A stretch of DNA of 64,000 bases from Pycnococcus provasolii (GCA_938743325.2 OW568878.1:248001-312000); one strand, 5' to 3'; positions 41,928-54,217 are shown, counted from the first letter of the stretch. Numbers and translations are program-made. Notes: generated by a model not told the origin, from the letters alone.

Positions 41928-44900
41928 TATCGACTGCGATGGCAATTCACCTTTCCCTGTGAGGACAGTGTACTCTGCAAAATAGGCGTCATCATCGAAA
42001 CCTGAGCGATTGCAAGTCGGAAGCTCGGTAGATGCGTAGCTATTCTTAATGGTGGAAGCTTGTGAAGCGACAGTATTTCGATATGTGTACAAGCTCTCAA
42101 CTATGGCAGTCATCTGAGATAGTGAGCTGAATTGAGTGCTCTTCAGTCGTGACGAAAGTTGTTCTGCCATTTCATTCTGCTTGGTGATTTCATCTGCAAG
42201 TTTTGTGGTCAGTGCCAAAAGTTCCGCCGCAAGCTTCATTGTAATGCTTTGTCCGTCAGCAGCCAGTCTAGTGATGCCAACAGTGTCCGATTGAAAGCTA
42301 GAATCACCGTAACCTCGTGTCGAGTCGACATCACGTGCCAATACTCGCATAACGTCGGTGGCCTCGCCAGTGCTTCCCTCAAGCGATGACGCAGATACAA
42401 TTGCAGATTCGACTTTCCTGGAGACATACTCAGGTCCAGATGCTTTTGGCGATACCACAGGTGCCGCTGTCTGAACGATAGCAGCCCGGCGAACTGCACT
42501 CATGCGCCGACGATGCTTCATCGCCTTCGGCTTCGTCGCCAACGATGCCTGCTGAACCACGGTTGCGGAAAAAGCAGCACTATTTGCACCGGTCGATTCG
42601 CATGATGTCAGATGTACGGCTCCCATCGTCACACTGTATTCGGCAGCCACGATGGATCGTGCACGCACACAAATGTCCGACTTGGGATCCGCCAAGGCTT
42701 TTGAGCAGTCTTCTACGTCGTCGAGTGATACACTCAATTCTAGTTGAGCGCCCTCAACAATGCTCACAATGAGACGTGTCGATGCCTCGCCACTTTTCGA
42801 GGGGCGAGGAGGCTTAACCAGGCTAGTCGCTGATGCGCTGAACACGTATATGCCTGCGTCACAGTTGCCCGCATTGAAATTCAACGCAGAGCACTTTGCC
42901 TCATTGGAACTTTTGAACTCTACAGATAGTATGCCATCGGCATCACTTCGAGCCGAGGCACCGCACAATGGCCACGTAAGGCCTTCGTATGCACCAGCAC
43001 AATCCTGCGTGGGTCCTGCGAGGTGTGGTGCATTGTACGGGACTGGGCGCTTTCCATACAGGAAAACAAATGGACCTTCCGATGAAAGTGGAGCACGAAG
43101 ATCAACTCTTGGCGTGTAGTCAGAAGTCGGCTCCGACGTTGCGAGGGTGGCAAGTTCCGCCAAAGATTCGCAGCTTTTCACCACCTGGCATCCGCCCTCC
43201 GGGTTATTCTCGGGACACCACGTCTCGCCTTCTGCACACGGCTCGACGATTGTGATTGTGCGCGTTACCTTTGCTATCAGCCCTTCACTGTCAAAGGCTG
43301 TGAATGTGATTGGAAAGACAGTATCGACCGTCGCGGATATATTGATGCAGTGAGCAATGCCAACCTGCTTCACTCGGTACTGCTTGCATCCGGTGGACAT
43401 ACAGCTCTCGGGTGCACACGCCACAACTTTATCGAGAAGATTGTTCTCCTCATCTTGCACCGTGACTCCAGGTTCGCAAATTGTCTGGCTTCCCTCCTTG
43501 CACATGGTGTACGGCGTGAAGCGGGGAAGTTTGGGCGCAACGTTGACAATACGCGTGATATTAAGCGTGATTGTTGGCGGAGCATTTACCGCCTTTGGCA
43601 CGTCGTCTGTGACCTCTCTGAGGTCATCCTCACATGGAACCCCTTGGGGCGTGCACGATGTTCCTTCAGAGCAAGGAACGTAGCCGTCCGGGCATTCGAT
43701 GAGCTTTTTCACCCGACGCGTGGCCGAGGCTGTCAGTCCCGCACCATCCGTCACGGAAAACACTATATCATGGATTCCAGGTTTTGCGAGCTGCTCTGCG
43801 CATCCGTCTAGGCCATCTGTCTTGAACCTTTTGCCGCATACCACGATTCTGTCTTCAAGGTCATTGCCACGATAGTCCGTAGCTGTGGCGCCGTTATCGC
43901 ACAGAGCATTCACCTCAGCATTTGGTGGGCAGCGATCATACCCTACATTCTCTGGTACGACGCGATAGTCTTGGCCAATAAGCTTGATGGTCGGTGGCTG
44001 TGCCGTCTTCTGGACTTCCCCTGCAATTTGTTGCTGTGTCGATTCGATCCCCTCGATAGTGACGACGCAATCCCCTCGATAGTTGCTGCATTTCCCATTT
44101 GGGCACAGTATGTCGCCATCACCCTCTTTCATAGGACAAGCTTTCAGAACCTTGATCCATCGCTGCACCTCAGGCGCTTCGTTGCCCGCTTCGTCACGAA
44201 GCGTGTATCGAATGACTTGATATTTTCCCTTTCCCTTCTCGGGCGATGGTTTCGAAGTATCGACGGCGTCATCGCCGAACACATTTGGCGCCAGCGTCAG
44301 ACGAGATTTATCTTCCAAAATGTCATACGCCTCCACGCCTTGATCTGTGTACTTTGAACCCTGCATCACTTCCACGATCAGCACCTTAATACCGGATTTC
44401 GTCTTGCCATAGGTTCCGTCTCCGATTAATTGTAAGATGGGCGGCGTTGTGTCAACGGGAGGTGGCGTCGGCGTGCTAACCGTCGCGTCACCATTTCCTG
44501 CACTGTCAAGGCAAAATCCTGATACTGTACAGGTGCCGTCAACGCACGTTGGAAGTTCATTCGGGTCCTCGCAAGGATTTTCAACGGAAACTTCACGTAT
44601 AGCCTCTGCCACGAGTTTTGCGTCATCAACGCAGTGATACGTGATCGTGTAAATACCTGTGCGAGATGTATCCACTTTCTGAACTGCTTCGTTTGCAACG
44701 CCGTAGGTGATCTGCGTATCGCTGATGGCGATCAGCCCGTCACGGTTATCCGTGCAGGTTGCACCTGCGTCGATATACTTTTCTGGATTGAGCAAGCGAA
44801 TTGTGACTAACTTGCTCCCTTTTAGTTGAATGTCAGGTTTTTCCGTATCCACCGGCAAAGGAGCGGCTGTAGTGACTATTTGTACGAGGAAGTCTTCGCC

Positions 44901-46242
44901 GATGCCAGCTGTATCCGCATCCGTTCCCTCCTCTGTTTCGATGCCGTCATCTTGGTCTTCAAGACCGGTAATCGTGATTTCGGGAGGGGGTGGGGAATTT
45001 GGTGGTGGCCTTGGTGGTGAAGGAGGAAGTGGTGGGTTTGGTGGTGAAGGAGGAAGTGGTGGGTTTGGTGGCGGTGGTAAAGGTGGTAAAGGTGGTGGAC
45101 AGGCTGGCCGGTGTCCTGTAAACGCAAATGTGTAATCATTTGTCTCGCCACCACAATTTGCGTCGCAGCATACCCTGAGAGTCACTGTCGTTGGTCCGCA
45201 CGAAGCGTGCCTGATTGTCGTGTAGGATAGCTCCTGCTGAGGCTGCGGTGTAGAGCTTGAGACCTCACATCCAACTCCTTCGCACTCCACGAATACATAC
45301 GATGCGCTTGACTTGGCTATTGCGTACAGCGTGACAGATAGCCAGGTTTCCACATCTACCATGGGCGAGATGATCGGATAGGTAAAAACGGTTGGAGAAA
45401 AGCTGGGGAACTGAATACCAGAACCAATCGATGCGCTAGGTGCTCCCGGGAAAATATAATCTGGCATATTCCTGGCGCCAGCTTCGCATATTTCAGAGCA
45501 CTTAGCTTGACACGAATTTTGAACAGCGTCAATTTTGCTCACGGAAATTGGCGGTTCCGGAGGAGAAGGTGGTCGAGGAGGAAGTGGTGGTAGAAGGGGA
45601 GGAGCATGTGGTGGGAAGGAAGGTGGTTCCGGCGGTTGCGGCGGCAGCGGCGGGCTCAGCTCTTCCACGATCGCAGCCTCCGTCACGACAGGGACCACGG
45701 AATCAAATCCTTCATCGACCAATGCTTGTGAGAGCGAATCGGTAAATGTTTCCCCGCCATTCACAGTTTCGGCGACAAATGACGAGACAAAGCTCGGAGC
45801 TGTAATCTTCACATTCAACGTCACGATGCCATAAACCTGCTGAAGATGGCGTCTTTTGAAAGGCTCCGGGTCAGTACTTCTCCAAACAGTCACACGAATG
45901 TTCTCGCCCGGTGCTGTCTCAGCCATTACTCCTTCTATTGCCGTCTCAAAAGCACGACTCGTCTCGGCATTCCAAGGTCCCAAATTCCCAATTAACTGCA
46001 TTGAAAACCGAATTGCATTTTCCGGCTCGGGAGGCATAGTCGTCGTATCGACGATGTCGGTGTCGGTGTCGGTGCCGGTGTCGGGCATAGTCGTCGTATC
46101 GACGATGTCGGTGTCGGTGCCGGTGTCGGGCATAGTCGTCGTATCGACGATGTCGGTGTCGGTGCCGGTGTCGGGCATAGTCGTCGTATCGACGATGTCG
46201 GTGTCGGTGCCGGTGTCGGGCATAGTCATCGTAGTCGTCGTA

Positions 46243-46293
<51 letters not shown>

Positions 46294-49200
46294 TCGGATG
46301 GCACACATACCTCAGGGTCGATCATCACCGTCCCGTCGTCCATGGGTATCACCTCCACGATCGGGTTCGTTGTCTCTTCGTCACCCTGAATCAATTCCAT
46401 GAATGTCACCGAGTCGCTCAGATGCGTGCGCACCGTATCAGTCAACTCGGACATCAGCATGACATCGCTGGGATCGATATCCAGAACATCGAACACATCG
46501 ATACACTGATCGCAGCTCATGCACCCGATCCCGAACGAGATCTCTGCCGAGTCGATGCCGTCAATCAGCTCAGGAGTCACGCGCCTCATCACGATATCTG
46601 CAACCGTGATCGCATCGTACTCCAGATTCGTGGACAGCATGTTCCACATCGCGTTCTGGAATCGAACCCCAATCTCTTTCCAGTCATCGGAAAGAGGTGT
46701 CAGGTCCATCAAGGACACGTCCACGCCCGTGACAACCATGTCACCCAAAAATGCGAAGCGGAATGGCGTGAGCTCAGTCCACGCAAAATCAGATGATGCA
46801 GTCGTTTCTCCGCCGGGCATAGTCGTCGTATCGACGATGTCGGTGCCGGTGCCGGTGTCGGGCATAGTCGTCGTATCGACGATGTCGGTGTCGGTGCCGG
46901 TGTCGGGCATAGTCATCGTAGTCGTCGTATCGGTGTCGGTGCCGGTGCCGGGCATAGTCATCGTTGTCGTCGTATCGGTGTCGGTGTCGGTGCCGGGCAT
47001 AGTCATCGTAGTCGTCGTGTCGGTGTCGGTGTCGGTGCCGGGCATAGTCGTCGTAGTCGTCGTGTCGGTGTCGGTGTCGGTGTCGGTGTCGTCGGATGGC
47101 ACACATACCTCAGGGTCGATCATCACCGTCCCGTCGTCCATGGGTATCACCTCCACGATCGGGTTCGTTGTCTCTTCGTCACCCTGAATCAATTCCATGA
47201 ATGTCACCGAGTCGCTCAGATGCGTGCGCACCGTATCAGTCAACTCGGACATCAGCATGACATCGCTGGGATCGATATCCAGAACATCGAACACATCGAT
47301 ACACTGATCGCAGCTCATGCACCCGATCCCGAACGAGATCTCTGCCGAGTCGATGCCGTCAATCAGCTCAGGAGTCACGCGCCTCATCACGATATCTGCA
47401 ACCGTGATCGCATCGTACTCCAGATTCGTGGACAGCATGTTCCACATCGCGTTCTGGAATCGAACCCCAATCTCTTTCCAGTCATCGGAAAGAGGTGTCA
47501 GGTCCATCAAGGACACGTCCTCGCCCGTGACAACCATGTCACCCAAAAATGCGAAGCGGAATGGCGTGAGCTCAGTCCACGCAAAATCAGATGATGCAGT
47601 CGTTTCTCCGCCGGGCATAGTCGTCGTATCGACGATGTCGGTGCCGGTGCCGGTGTCGGGCATAGTCGTCGTATCGACGATGTCGGTGTCGGTGCCGGTG
47701 TCGGGCATAGTCATCGTAGTCGTCGTATCGGTGTCGGTGCCGGTGCCGGGCATAGTCATCGTTGTCGTCGTGTCGGTGTCGGTGCCGGTGCCGGGCATAG
47801 TCATCGTTGTCGTCGTATCGGTGTCGGTGCCGGTGCCGGGCATAGTCATCGTAGTCGTCGTGTCGGTGTCGGTGTCGGTGTCGGTGTCGTCGGATGGCAC
47901 ACATACCTCAGGGTCGATCATCACCGTCCCGTCGTCCATGGGTATCACCTCCACGATCGGGTTTGTTGTCTCTTCGTCACCCTGAATCAATTCCATGAAT
48001 GTCACCGAGTCGCTCAGATGCATGCGCACCGTATCAGTCAACTCGGACATCAGCATGACATCGCTGGGATCGATATCCAGAACATCGAACACATCGATAC
48101 ACTGATCGCAGCTCATGCACCCGATCCCGAACGAGATCTCTGCCGAGTCGATGCCGTCAATCAGCTCAGGAGTTACGCGCCTCATCACGATATCTGCAAC
48201 CGTGATCGCATCGTACTCCAGATTCGTGGACAGCATGTTCCACATCGCGTTCTGGAATCGAACCCCAATCTCTTTCCAGTCATCGGAAAGAGGTGTCAGG
48301 TCCATCAAGGACACGTCCACGCCCGTGACAACCATGTCACCCAAAAATGCGAAGTGGAATGGCGTGAGCTCAGTCAAAGCAAAATCAGACGGTACAGGCG
48401 TTGGCGACATGTCCACAGGCGGGAACGTCGTTACTCCGCCGGGGAACGGCGCTGGCGACATGTCCACAGGCGGGAACGTCGTTACTCCGCCGGGGAACGG
48501 CGCTGGCGACATGTCCACAGGCGGGAACGTCGTTACTCCGCCGGGCATAGTCGTCGTAGTCGTCGTATCGGTGCCGGTGCCGGTGCCGGGCATAGTCGTC
48601 GTAGTCGTCGTATCGGTGTCGGTGTCGGTGTCGGTGTCGTCGGGTGGCACACATACCTCAGGGTCGATCATCACCGTCCCGTCGTCCATGGGTATCACCT
48701 CCACGATCGGGTTCGTTGTCTCTTCGTCACCCTGAATCAATTCCATGAATGTCACCGAGTCGCTCAGATGCGTGCGCACCGTATCAGTCAACTCGGACAT
48801 CAGCATGACATCGCTGGGATCGATATCCAGAACATCGAACACATCGATACACTGATCGCAGCTCATGCACCCGATCCCGAACGAGATCTCTGCCGAGTCG
48901 ATGCCGTCAATCAGCTCAGGAGTCACGCGCCTCATCACGATATCTGCAACCGTGATCGCATCGTACTCCAGATTCGTGGACAGCATGTTCCACATCGCGT
49001 TCTGGAATCGAACCCCAATCTCTTTCCAGTCATCGGAAAGAGGTGTCAGGTCCATCAAGGACACGTCCACGCCCGTGACAACCATGTCACCCAAAACTGC
49101 GAAGTGGAATGGCGTGAGCTCAGTCACAGCAAAATCAGACGGTACAGGCGTTGGCGACATGTCCACAGGCGGGACCGTAGTCGATGTTGTGCTGAGCGTT

Positions 49201-51218
49201 GTATATGTTGTGCTTGTGGTTGTGGTCGGAGGCGACATGTCCACAAGCGGAAGCGTAGTCGCTGTGGTTATCGTTGTCGTTGTCGTGGGTATGGTTGTCG
49301 CTATCGTTGTCGCTATCGTTGTCGTTGTCGTTGTCGTGGGTATGGTTGTCGCTATCATTGTCGTTGTCGTTGTCGTGGGTATGGTTGTCGCTATCGTTGT
49401 CGTTGTCGTTGTCGTGGGTATGGTTGTCGCTATCATTGTCGTTGTCGTTGTCGTGGGTATGGTTGTCGCTATCATTGTCGTTGTCGTTGTCGTGGGTATG
49501 GTTGTCGCTATCATTGTCGTTGTCGTTGACTCATCTGGTGGCGTTCCCACAATGGGTGCTGGTGCATAGTCCTCATAGTCATAGTCAAATTCACCAATGG
49601 GAAGTTGCTGAAGTTTGCGACGGCCGAGATTGATGTTTCCCAAAGCTTCGTTCAGAGCATCCTTCACGCTCCTTGGTGGCAAGGGTGGACTGGGAGGTGG
49701 TGGTGGCGGAGGGTGAGGAGGCGTGGATGGTGGGAATGGTGAGAGAGGTGATAGTGGCGGCGGAGGATTCGGTGGTGGCGGCGGCGGTGGAAACGGTGCT
49801 GGCGGTGGATGCGGCGGTGGCGGCAATGGTGGAGGCGGCGGCATACCCGGTGGCGGAAATGGTAGAGGTGGCGGCATACCCGGTGGCGAAGACGGCGGTC
49901 TTGTCGGCATGTGCGGCGGCGCGGCTGGTGCGTCGGGGAAGGGTGGTGGTGGCGGCGGGGGCGGCAGGATCAACGCGCGATTCACGAGCGCCTTGCACAC
50001 GCTCCACGCAGCATTCAAGCTGCGTATGCCTCTCGGCGGCGAGGCGACGTCGGTGTTCGACTTCGCCGCGCCAGTGCCAGAGGGTTGGCTCATACCACTC
50101 GCCGCGGCGGCCACCGCGGCGACGAACCCGTCGTTGTCGACGATGGCGCCGTCGAGTAGAAGGCCGTGCGTGCGCCCGGTGGGATCACCTTCCACCTTCA
50201 GATACCACGTGCCATTGCCGAGCTTATGGCGCGCGAGCAACTGTCTGTTGTTCGCGAGGTCGTCGGGAAACTTTTGGTTGTCGGCGTACACGCAGAGGTC
50301 GTCGGTGAACCCTGCGAGGCTCCTCTCGACGTCTCGTCTGCAGATGTTCCATCTTGCCGCTTCCCTTAGAGCCGCCTCGCTCAGCTGTGGGTGCGAGAAG
50401 TCGCCAAACACGACGGCTATAGCGTCGAGAGCGCCGTCGTCTCCACCGCAGTCGACGAAGCACCCGAGCCTATCTGTCGTCTTGGGACTTTCGTACGGCC
50501 TCTCGCAGATTCCGTCTCCGCACACGGGGTCTTTCCATGCCGTCTGCACGAAGTTGTCTCCGAGATATAGCAGGGCATCCTCAGGTTTTTCGAGCTGTCC
50601 CTCTTCCGCGTCGACGACATGGTTTGTCGCGACGTGCGCCTCGAACATTTGCTGCGGCCGAAGTTGTTCGTTCAGCAGAAGGAAGTACGAGAGCAAAATC
50701 ATTACCCACACGACCACCTTGACGGCGGATAGCGAGACTTTCGCCATCTCCTGGAGTTCGTCCTCGGCCGCTTCGCAGAGTGAGGTTATCACAGAAGCGA
50801 GTGCTTTGTTTGCTTCTATTTTATCTTGCAGGTGCACGACTCGGTGAGCAGAGGAGGCCCCTGGCCCTGGCCCTGGCCTGGGCCCTGGCGGCGGCGTGTT
50901 GTCACCACCACCTTGCGACAATAATGACTCATCTTCTTCTTCAAGAGAAGTGGCCGTGCTTGCCGTGCGAGCAGAGGCTGCTGTGTCAAAAGCTGCTGCT
51001 GTCTTCAGAGCAGGCGGAACCTCCAATGGCGGAGTAACAAACGAGACTTCCAAAGTCTCCTCCTCCGATTCCCCCGAACCACCCTCACCATCTTCGAGAC
51101 CCTGAGATGACATACGCGCGACAAGTGCCAACGTCTGCACACGCGTGAGCATCGAGGAGGCAGACTCCTTAGGCTTCCTCCGCTTCTTATGCTTGTGACC
51201 GCGAGCATGGAGTGGCAT
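38493..51218 (-). CDS. Giant polycystin-family (PKD) cation channel
   Basis: Exons are 51218-40758 and 40613-38493 (3,487 + 706 residues). The ATG at 51218 gives a basic cytoplasmic N-terminus (HKHKKRRKPK), then TM1 (VVVWVMILLSYFLLL, about 161-186). The extracellular part has an LNR-like knot (CGDGICERPY... CFVDCGGDD), polyproline (about 420-513), Thr-rich linkers, four near-identical repeats (about 693-1640), an SEA-like segment, a Cys-rich segment flanked by PPxPP tracts, about four Ig-like (DUF5011/HYR-like) domains (SRTGIYTITYHCVDDA), and a polycystin extracellular domain (about 3193-3386). S2-S3 end exon 1; exon 2 carries S4-S6 (FTRAMQRAIPDLAVLTVVIA; WYILIQFFMAIIVDYYVQ) and a long cytoplasmic tail. 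Polycystins are ciliary or surface cation channels. The filter region reads ALADEGNF instead of the usual LGD-type motif. Confidence 0.88.
40614..40757 (-). other. Phase-0 spliceosomal intron (144 nt) in the polycystin gene
   Basis: The donor is CAG|GTACGT (first intron base 40757) and the acceptor CTCTAG| (last base 40614), with a branch-like CACTAAC about 35 nt before the acceptor. Splicing joins GYKDVYQ to FYDNVGSADARWLLP and restores the polycystin S3-S4 continuity. Read unspliced, the intron has no stop until the acceptor's own TAG. Confidence 0.88.
41886..41928. repeat. CGT trinucleotide run in coding sequence
   Basis: About fourteen cgt units encode a poly-Thr tract in the polycystin extracellular region; this is a likely microsatellite. 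Confidence 0.85.
46020..49530. repeat. Four near-identical coding repeats with TD/TTMP minisatellite linkers
   Basis: The conserved block (about 500 bp, starting DFAVTELTPFHFA and ending DPEVC) lies near 49140-48640, 48390-47890, 47595-47093 and 46795-46300, periods 750, 795 and 800 bp. Linkers consist of ggtgtcggtgtcggtgtc units encoding (TD)n and tcgtcgtatc/gccgggcat units encoding TTTTMPGTG, varying between copies. A Thr/Ile-rich minisatellite (49260-49530) precedes copy one. Confidence 0.92.
49680..49960 (-). other. Polyproline (extensin/pherophorin-like) coding tract
   Basis: It encodes about 90 residues of P-rich sequence (PPPHPPPAPFPPPPPPPNPP and similar, with SPP and TPP). A second shorter tract lies near 45000-45115. 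Such tracts are hydroxylated and glycosylated in green-algal surface proteins and form stiff rods. Confidence 0.85.
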
Positions 51219-52292
51219 GGCGAGCGAGCAGTGCTGATGGCGAGTGCTGATGGCGAGCAAAATGAACAGAACAAAGGGGACAGGGCCCAGGGGACAGGGA
51301 GGGCAAAGGCGGGTGCAACAGACCAACCCCTGGCCCTGGGGAAAAACATAGTACTAAATTCAATCATTCGCAGTGGGGGGCAACCCCTTGGGACAGATAA
51401 ATCCCCCTGGATCCATGGACAGATCAATCGCACGCACCAAAAGCCTTCCCTTCCCTTCCCATCAAATAACTTGCTGAAACCCCCATTAATTATTCCAAGC
51501 AGGCGTCAGCCGAGCATCAGCCGAGGGATGTAGTTCAGAGGCGAGCATAGGATGAAGTTGGTTCGGTCGAGGGTTTGCAAAGGGCGAGAATTACTGTATG
51601 TAAATAACGGTGTGTCATACCAGAACTTGGTCTACCTTTATCGGTGAGGCAACAGGCGTGCCGTGCCGTCCCTGTTCTGGCTCTTGGGATGACTTTTGGA
51701 CTGCGCGTGAGTGATCCCCTGAAAATCAGCCTGAACTTATTAGTTGGTAGAAGACACTGGGAGTGAGTGACACACACGCGCAATTATGTAGCTGCGCGCT
51801 TGCCTCGGGACCCGGCCACCTGCACCTGCTTGCCTCGCTTTCTCTCGTTCCGTCCTGGATCCATCATATGTGGTCATAGGTAGTTCTTACATAATTCTTA
51901 GGGACTCGTCACGGGAGGGAGTGGGATTTGCACGTGGCGTTCAAGCCCGCGTTCGTATCCCCCTTCCTAGCTATCGTATTTCGCTTCTGCCTTCTACCTT
52001 AGGTGTTCGTTCGTGTTCAAGACTCGCTGGCTTTTGACTTCGCTGGTCTTCAGAGGTGGTCTCCACTCTCCAGTTGCCTCCTGTTCGCCTTGGGAACACG
52101 CCTTTTCTTCCCTCCTTATTTAGAAAAACAAAAGGCTGCGAAGATTTTTCCCACTCCCCGGCAACCTGGGAAAAGTTAGGGTTAGGGTAGATTGGTTAGG
52201 GTTAGGGCTAGGGTTAGGCCGAGGGTCGCTTCACACCAAAAACGGAACTTTCGAAACTTGTCCCCTCCTGTCACGCATTGTGTGTGTCACCA
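51219..52292. other. Divergent intergenic region
   Basis: About 1.07 kb between the polycystin start (-) and the four-TM gene start (+). Apart from the TTAGGG-like tract near its right end and a short duplication (gcgtcagccgagcatcagcc), I see no gene or clear motif. Confidence 0.55.
52172..52216. repeat. Interstitial telomere-like (TTAGGG) tract
   Basis: ttagggttagggt, then ggttagggttagggctaggg: five to six TTAGGG-like units in plus orientation, about 80 bp upstream of the start at 52293. Confidence 0.85.
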
Positions 52293-53993
52293 ATGGCGTC
52301 GCTCCCTACGACAGCCATCTCGGCGCCGGCATCGTCATCACAGGGAGGAGGAGGAGGAGCAGGAGGAGCAGGAGGCCAAATTCACGCACGACGTCCCTTT
52401 CTTCAGGAGTCTGCTGCGGGTGATCTCAACGCGCACTCTTCTCGCGATGATAATAATAATGCTGCTGCCAATGCACCTCGTGTGCGCCGAATGAGGCGTG
52501 CTGCTGCTGGATGCACGCCGTGGTGGTTTCCTACGACGAATAATTCGTGGCAGTGGCGCACGTGCTCCGCTGTACTGTGTGCGATGGAGATACTCGTGGG
52601 AATCTTCCTCATCTGCGATGGAACGTTCTTCGGACAATTCGCACAGGCGTCGCGTGCCACAATTGTCGGAATCGCACTCGCTTTCGTTGGGACAATTGGT
52701 GTCGTCGGATCCACGCTCGCACGACGAGCGCTGCTGAACTTCCACTTAGCTCTCATACTAGGATGCCTGTTCCTTTCGTGGGACCTCGTCGCGGTCGTGA
52801 ATCGCGAAGGACTCGTCGACTGCAGCTTGGCAGCACTCTACGCAAAACTCGATCGGGCAGAGATGGTGCACAACGCAATATCGAGGGCAGGCGAGGGATT
52901 CAACACCGTGTCGATGCGTCTCGAGGCTCTCGAAGGCGCAATCGACGACGGACTCGCTCGAGCGCACGCTTTCCAGAACCGACCGATTGACCTCAGCGCG
53001 AGCGACGAGGCGCTCATTCACGGACATGACGAGAAGGAGGACCTTGCTGTTCTGCTCGGAAATAGCCTCGATGTCGATGATGCCGCCGCCTCCGGTGACA
53101 GCAACATCTTCGACGACGTCAATTACCTGCGCACCGGTTCACAGGATCTCGTGCGTCGCACTTTCGAGGTGACCGATGCATCGTTCGTCAAGGGACGTCT
53201 CGCAAAACTCGCCAATCTCGTTCAGGAAGCCAAGCAGGCGCTCGCGGCGTCAAGGAATCTTCAGCGCGGTAATGCGCTGCATCCTGACGAGAAGGGTGGC
53301 GCTCGCGATTCGATGAGGCAAAACTACCTGAGCCATCTTCCTGACAGACATGCCGAGGAGGTGATCGACGCGGTGGCGAATCGCCTTGCCACCGCGGAGA
53401 ACATCGCTACGCCCATCATCCAACGCATCGAGCGTTTGCAGGAGAGGAGCTCGAATCACAAGGATTCTTTTGTTGCTCAGGCATTCGAGGAAATTACACC
53501 ACACGAATACGAGAGACTGCTCAATGCCCTGGACATGGCATACTCAGCCTTCGAGAAGGGTCACGAGGATGTTGGTGTCGAGGTTACGAGCAGCATGGCG
53601 GTACGCCAGGAGATGACAACGCCGACGTGGCTCAAACAGCTCAAGGGAGAGCTTCCAATCTTTCACACTGCTTTTCAGAGGCTCAAGACGCATGCTTACG
53701 CCAGCATGCCGATCGAGGACATCAAGACTGTGAGGGATATGTGGAAAGAACGCTGGTCGGATGCGATGAAAGATGTGAGTCAAAGCATTCAGAAGGTGAA
53801 GTCTGGCATGCCACGAAGCGCTGCGAAGGATGGCATTAACGTCGAAGCTGACTTACCTTCTCACTGTCGCATGGATCTTCGACAGCGCAAGTTCATTGGG
53901 CTTCTTGCTTCGGCTGTCGCAGGCCTCACGGTGGCGGCTGGATATTTCGTCACAGCCACCGCATTCATGCTCCCCAAAGTGAATGTGGATTGA
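52293..53993 (+). CDS. Four-transmembrane protein with a large helical loop, family unknown
   Basis: This protein of about 566 residues starts at ATG 52293 (MASLPTTAIS). A Gly/Ala-rich cytoplasmic-looking N-terminus precedes three close membrane segments (VLCAMEILVGIFLICDG; IVGIALAFVGTIGVVGS; FHLALILGCLFLSWDLVAVV), then about 330 mostly helical residues (ALEGAIDDGLARAHAFQ; LAKLANLVQEAKQALAA; IIQRIERLQERSSNHKD) and a last membrane segment near the C-terminus (LLASAVAGLTVAAGYFVTAT). The 3+1 topology with a large loop resembles tetraspanins, but there is no CCG motif and the loop is far longer and nearly cysteine-free, so that assignment is weak. No function is assigned. Confidence 0.75.
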   Translation: MASLPTTAISAPASSSQGGGGGAGGAGGQIHARRPFLQESAAGDLNAHSSRDDNNNAAANAPRVRRMRRAAAGCTPWWFPTTNNSWQWRTCSAVLCAMEILVGIFLICDGTFFGQFAQASRATIVGIALAFVGTIGVVGSTLARRALLNFHLALILGCLFLSWDLVAVVNREGLVDCSLAALYAKLDRAEMVHNAISRAGEGFNTVSMRLEALEGAIDDGLARAHAFQNRPIDLSASDEALIHGHDEKEDLAVLLGNSLDVDDAAASGDSNIFDDVNYLRTGSQDLVRRTFEVTDASFVKGRLAKLANLVQEAKQALAASRNLQRGNALHPDEKGGARDSMRQNYLSHLPDRHAEEVIDAVANRLATAENIATPIIQRIERLQERSSNHKDSFVAQAFEEITPHEYERLLNALDMAYSAFEKGHEDVGVEVTSSMAVRQEMTTPTWLKQLKGELPIFHTAFQRLKTHAYASMPIEDIKTVRDMWKERWSDAMKDVSQSIQKVKSGMPRSAAKDGINVEADLPSHCRMDLRQRKFIGLLASAVAGLTVAAGYFVTATAFMLPKVNVD

Positions 53994-54217
53994 TCCGTGA
54001 GGAGGAGGGAGGTGGTGGATGTTTGCTTTGTTGTTTCTTTCGTGTGGGTGCTAAGAAGCAAGTTCATTTTGGCGGTGGTGAGTGATTGAGTAGTGATTGA
54101 TGATGATATGGTGATGGTGATAAGAGTTTTTTTTTTCAGTTGTAGACGTTACAGAAACAAACTGTTAACTTCCAACAAAAGTAACGTAAAGTCGTCACTT
54201 CATTCATTCATTCAAGA

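Noticed and set aside
48018-49529. Plus-strand 503-codon open frame with Arg/Cys and Arg/His repeats
   Set aside because: Antisense shadow of the polycystin repeats and Thr-rich minisatellites.
51219-51326. Upstream start for the polycystin
   Set aside because: No ATG begins it; the ATG at 51218 gives a normal basic cytoplasmic N-terminus before TM1.
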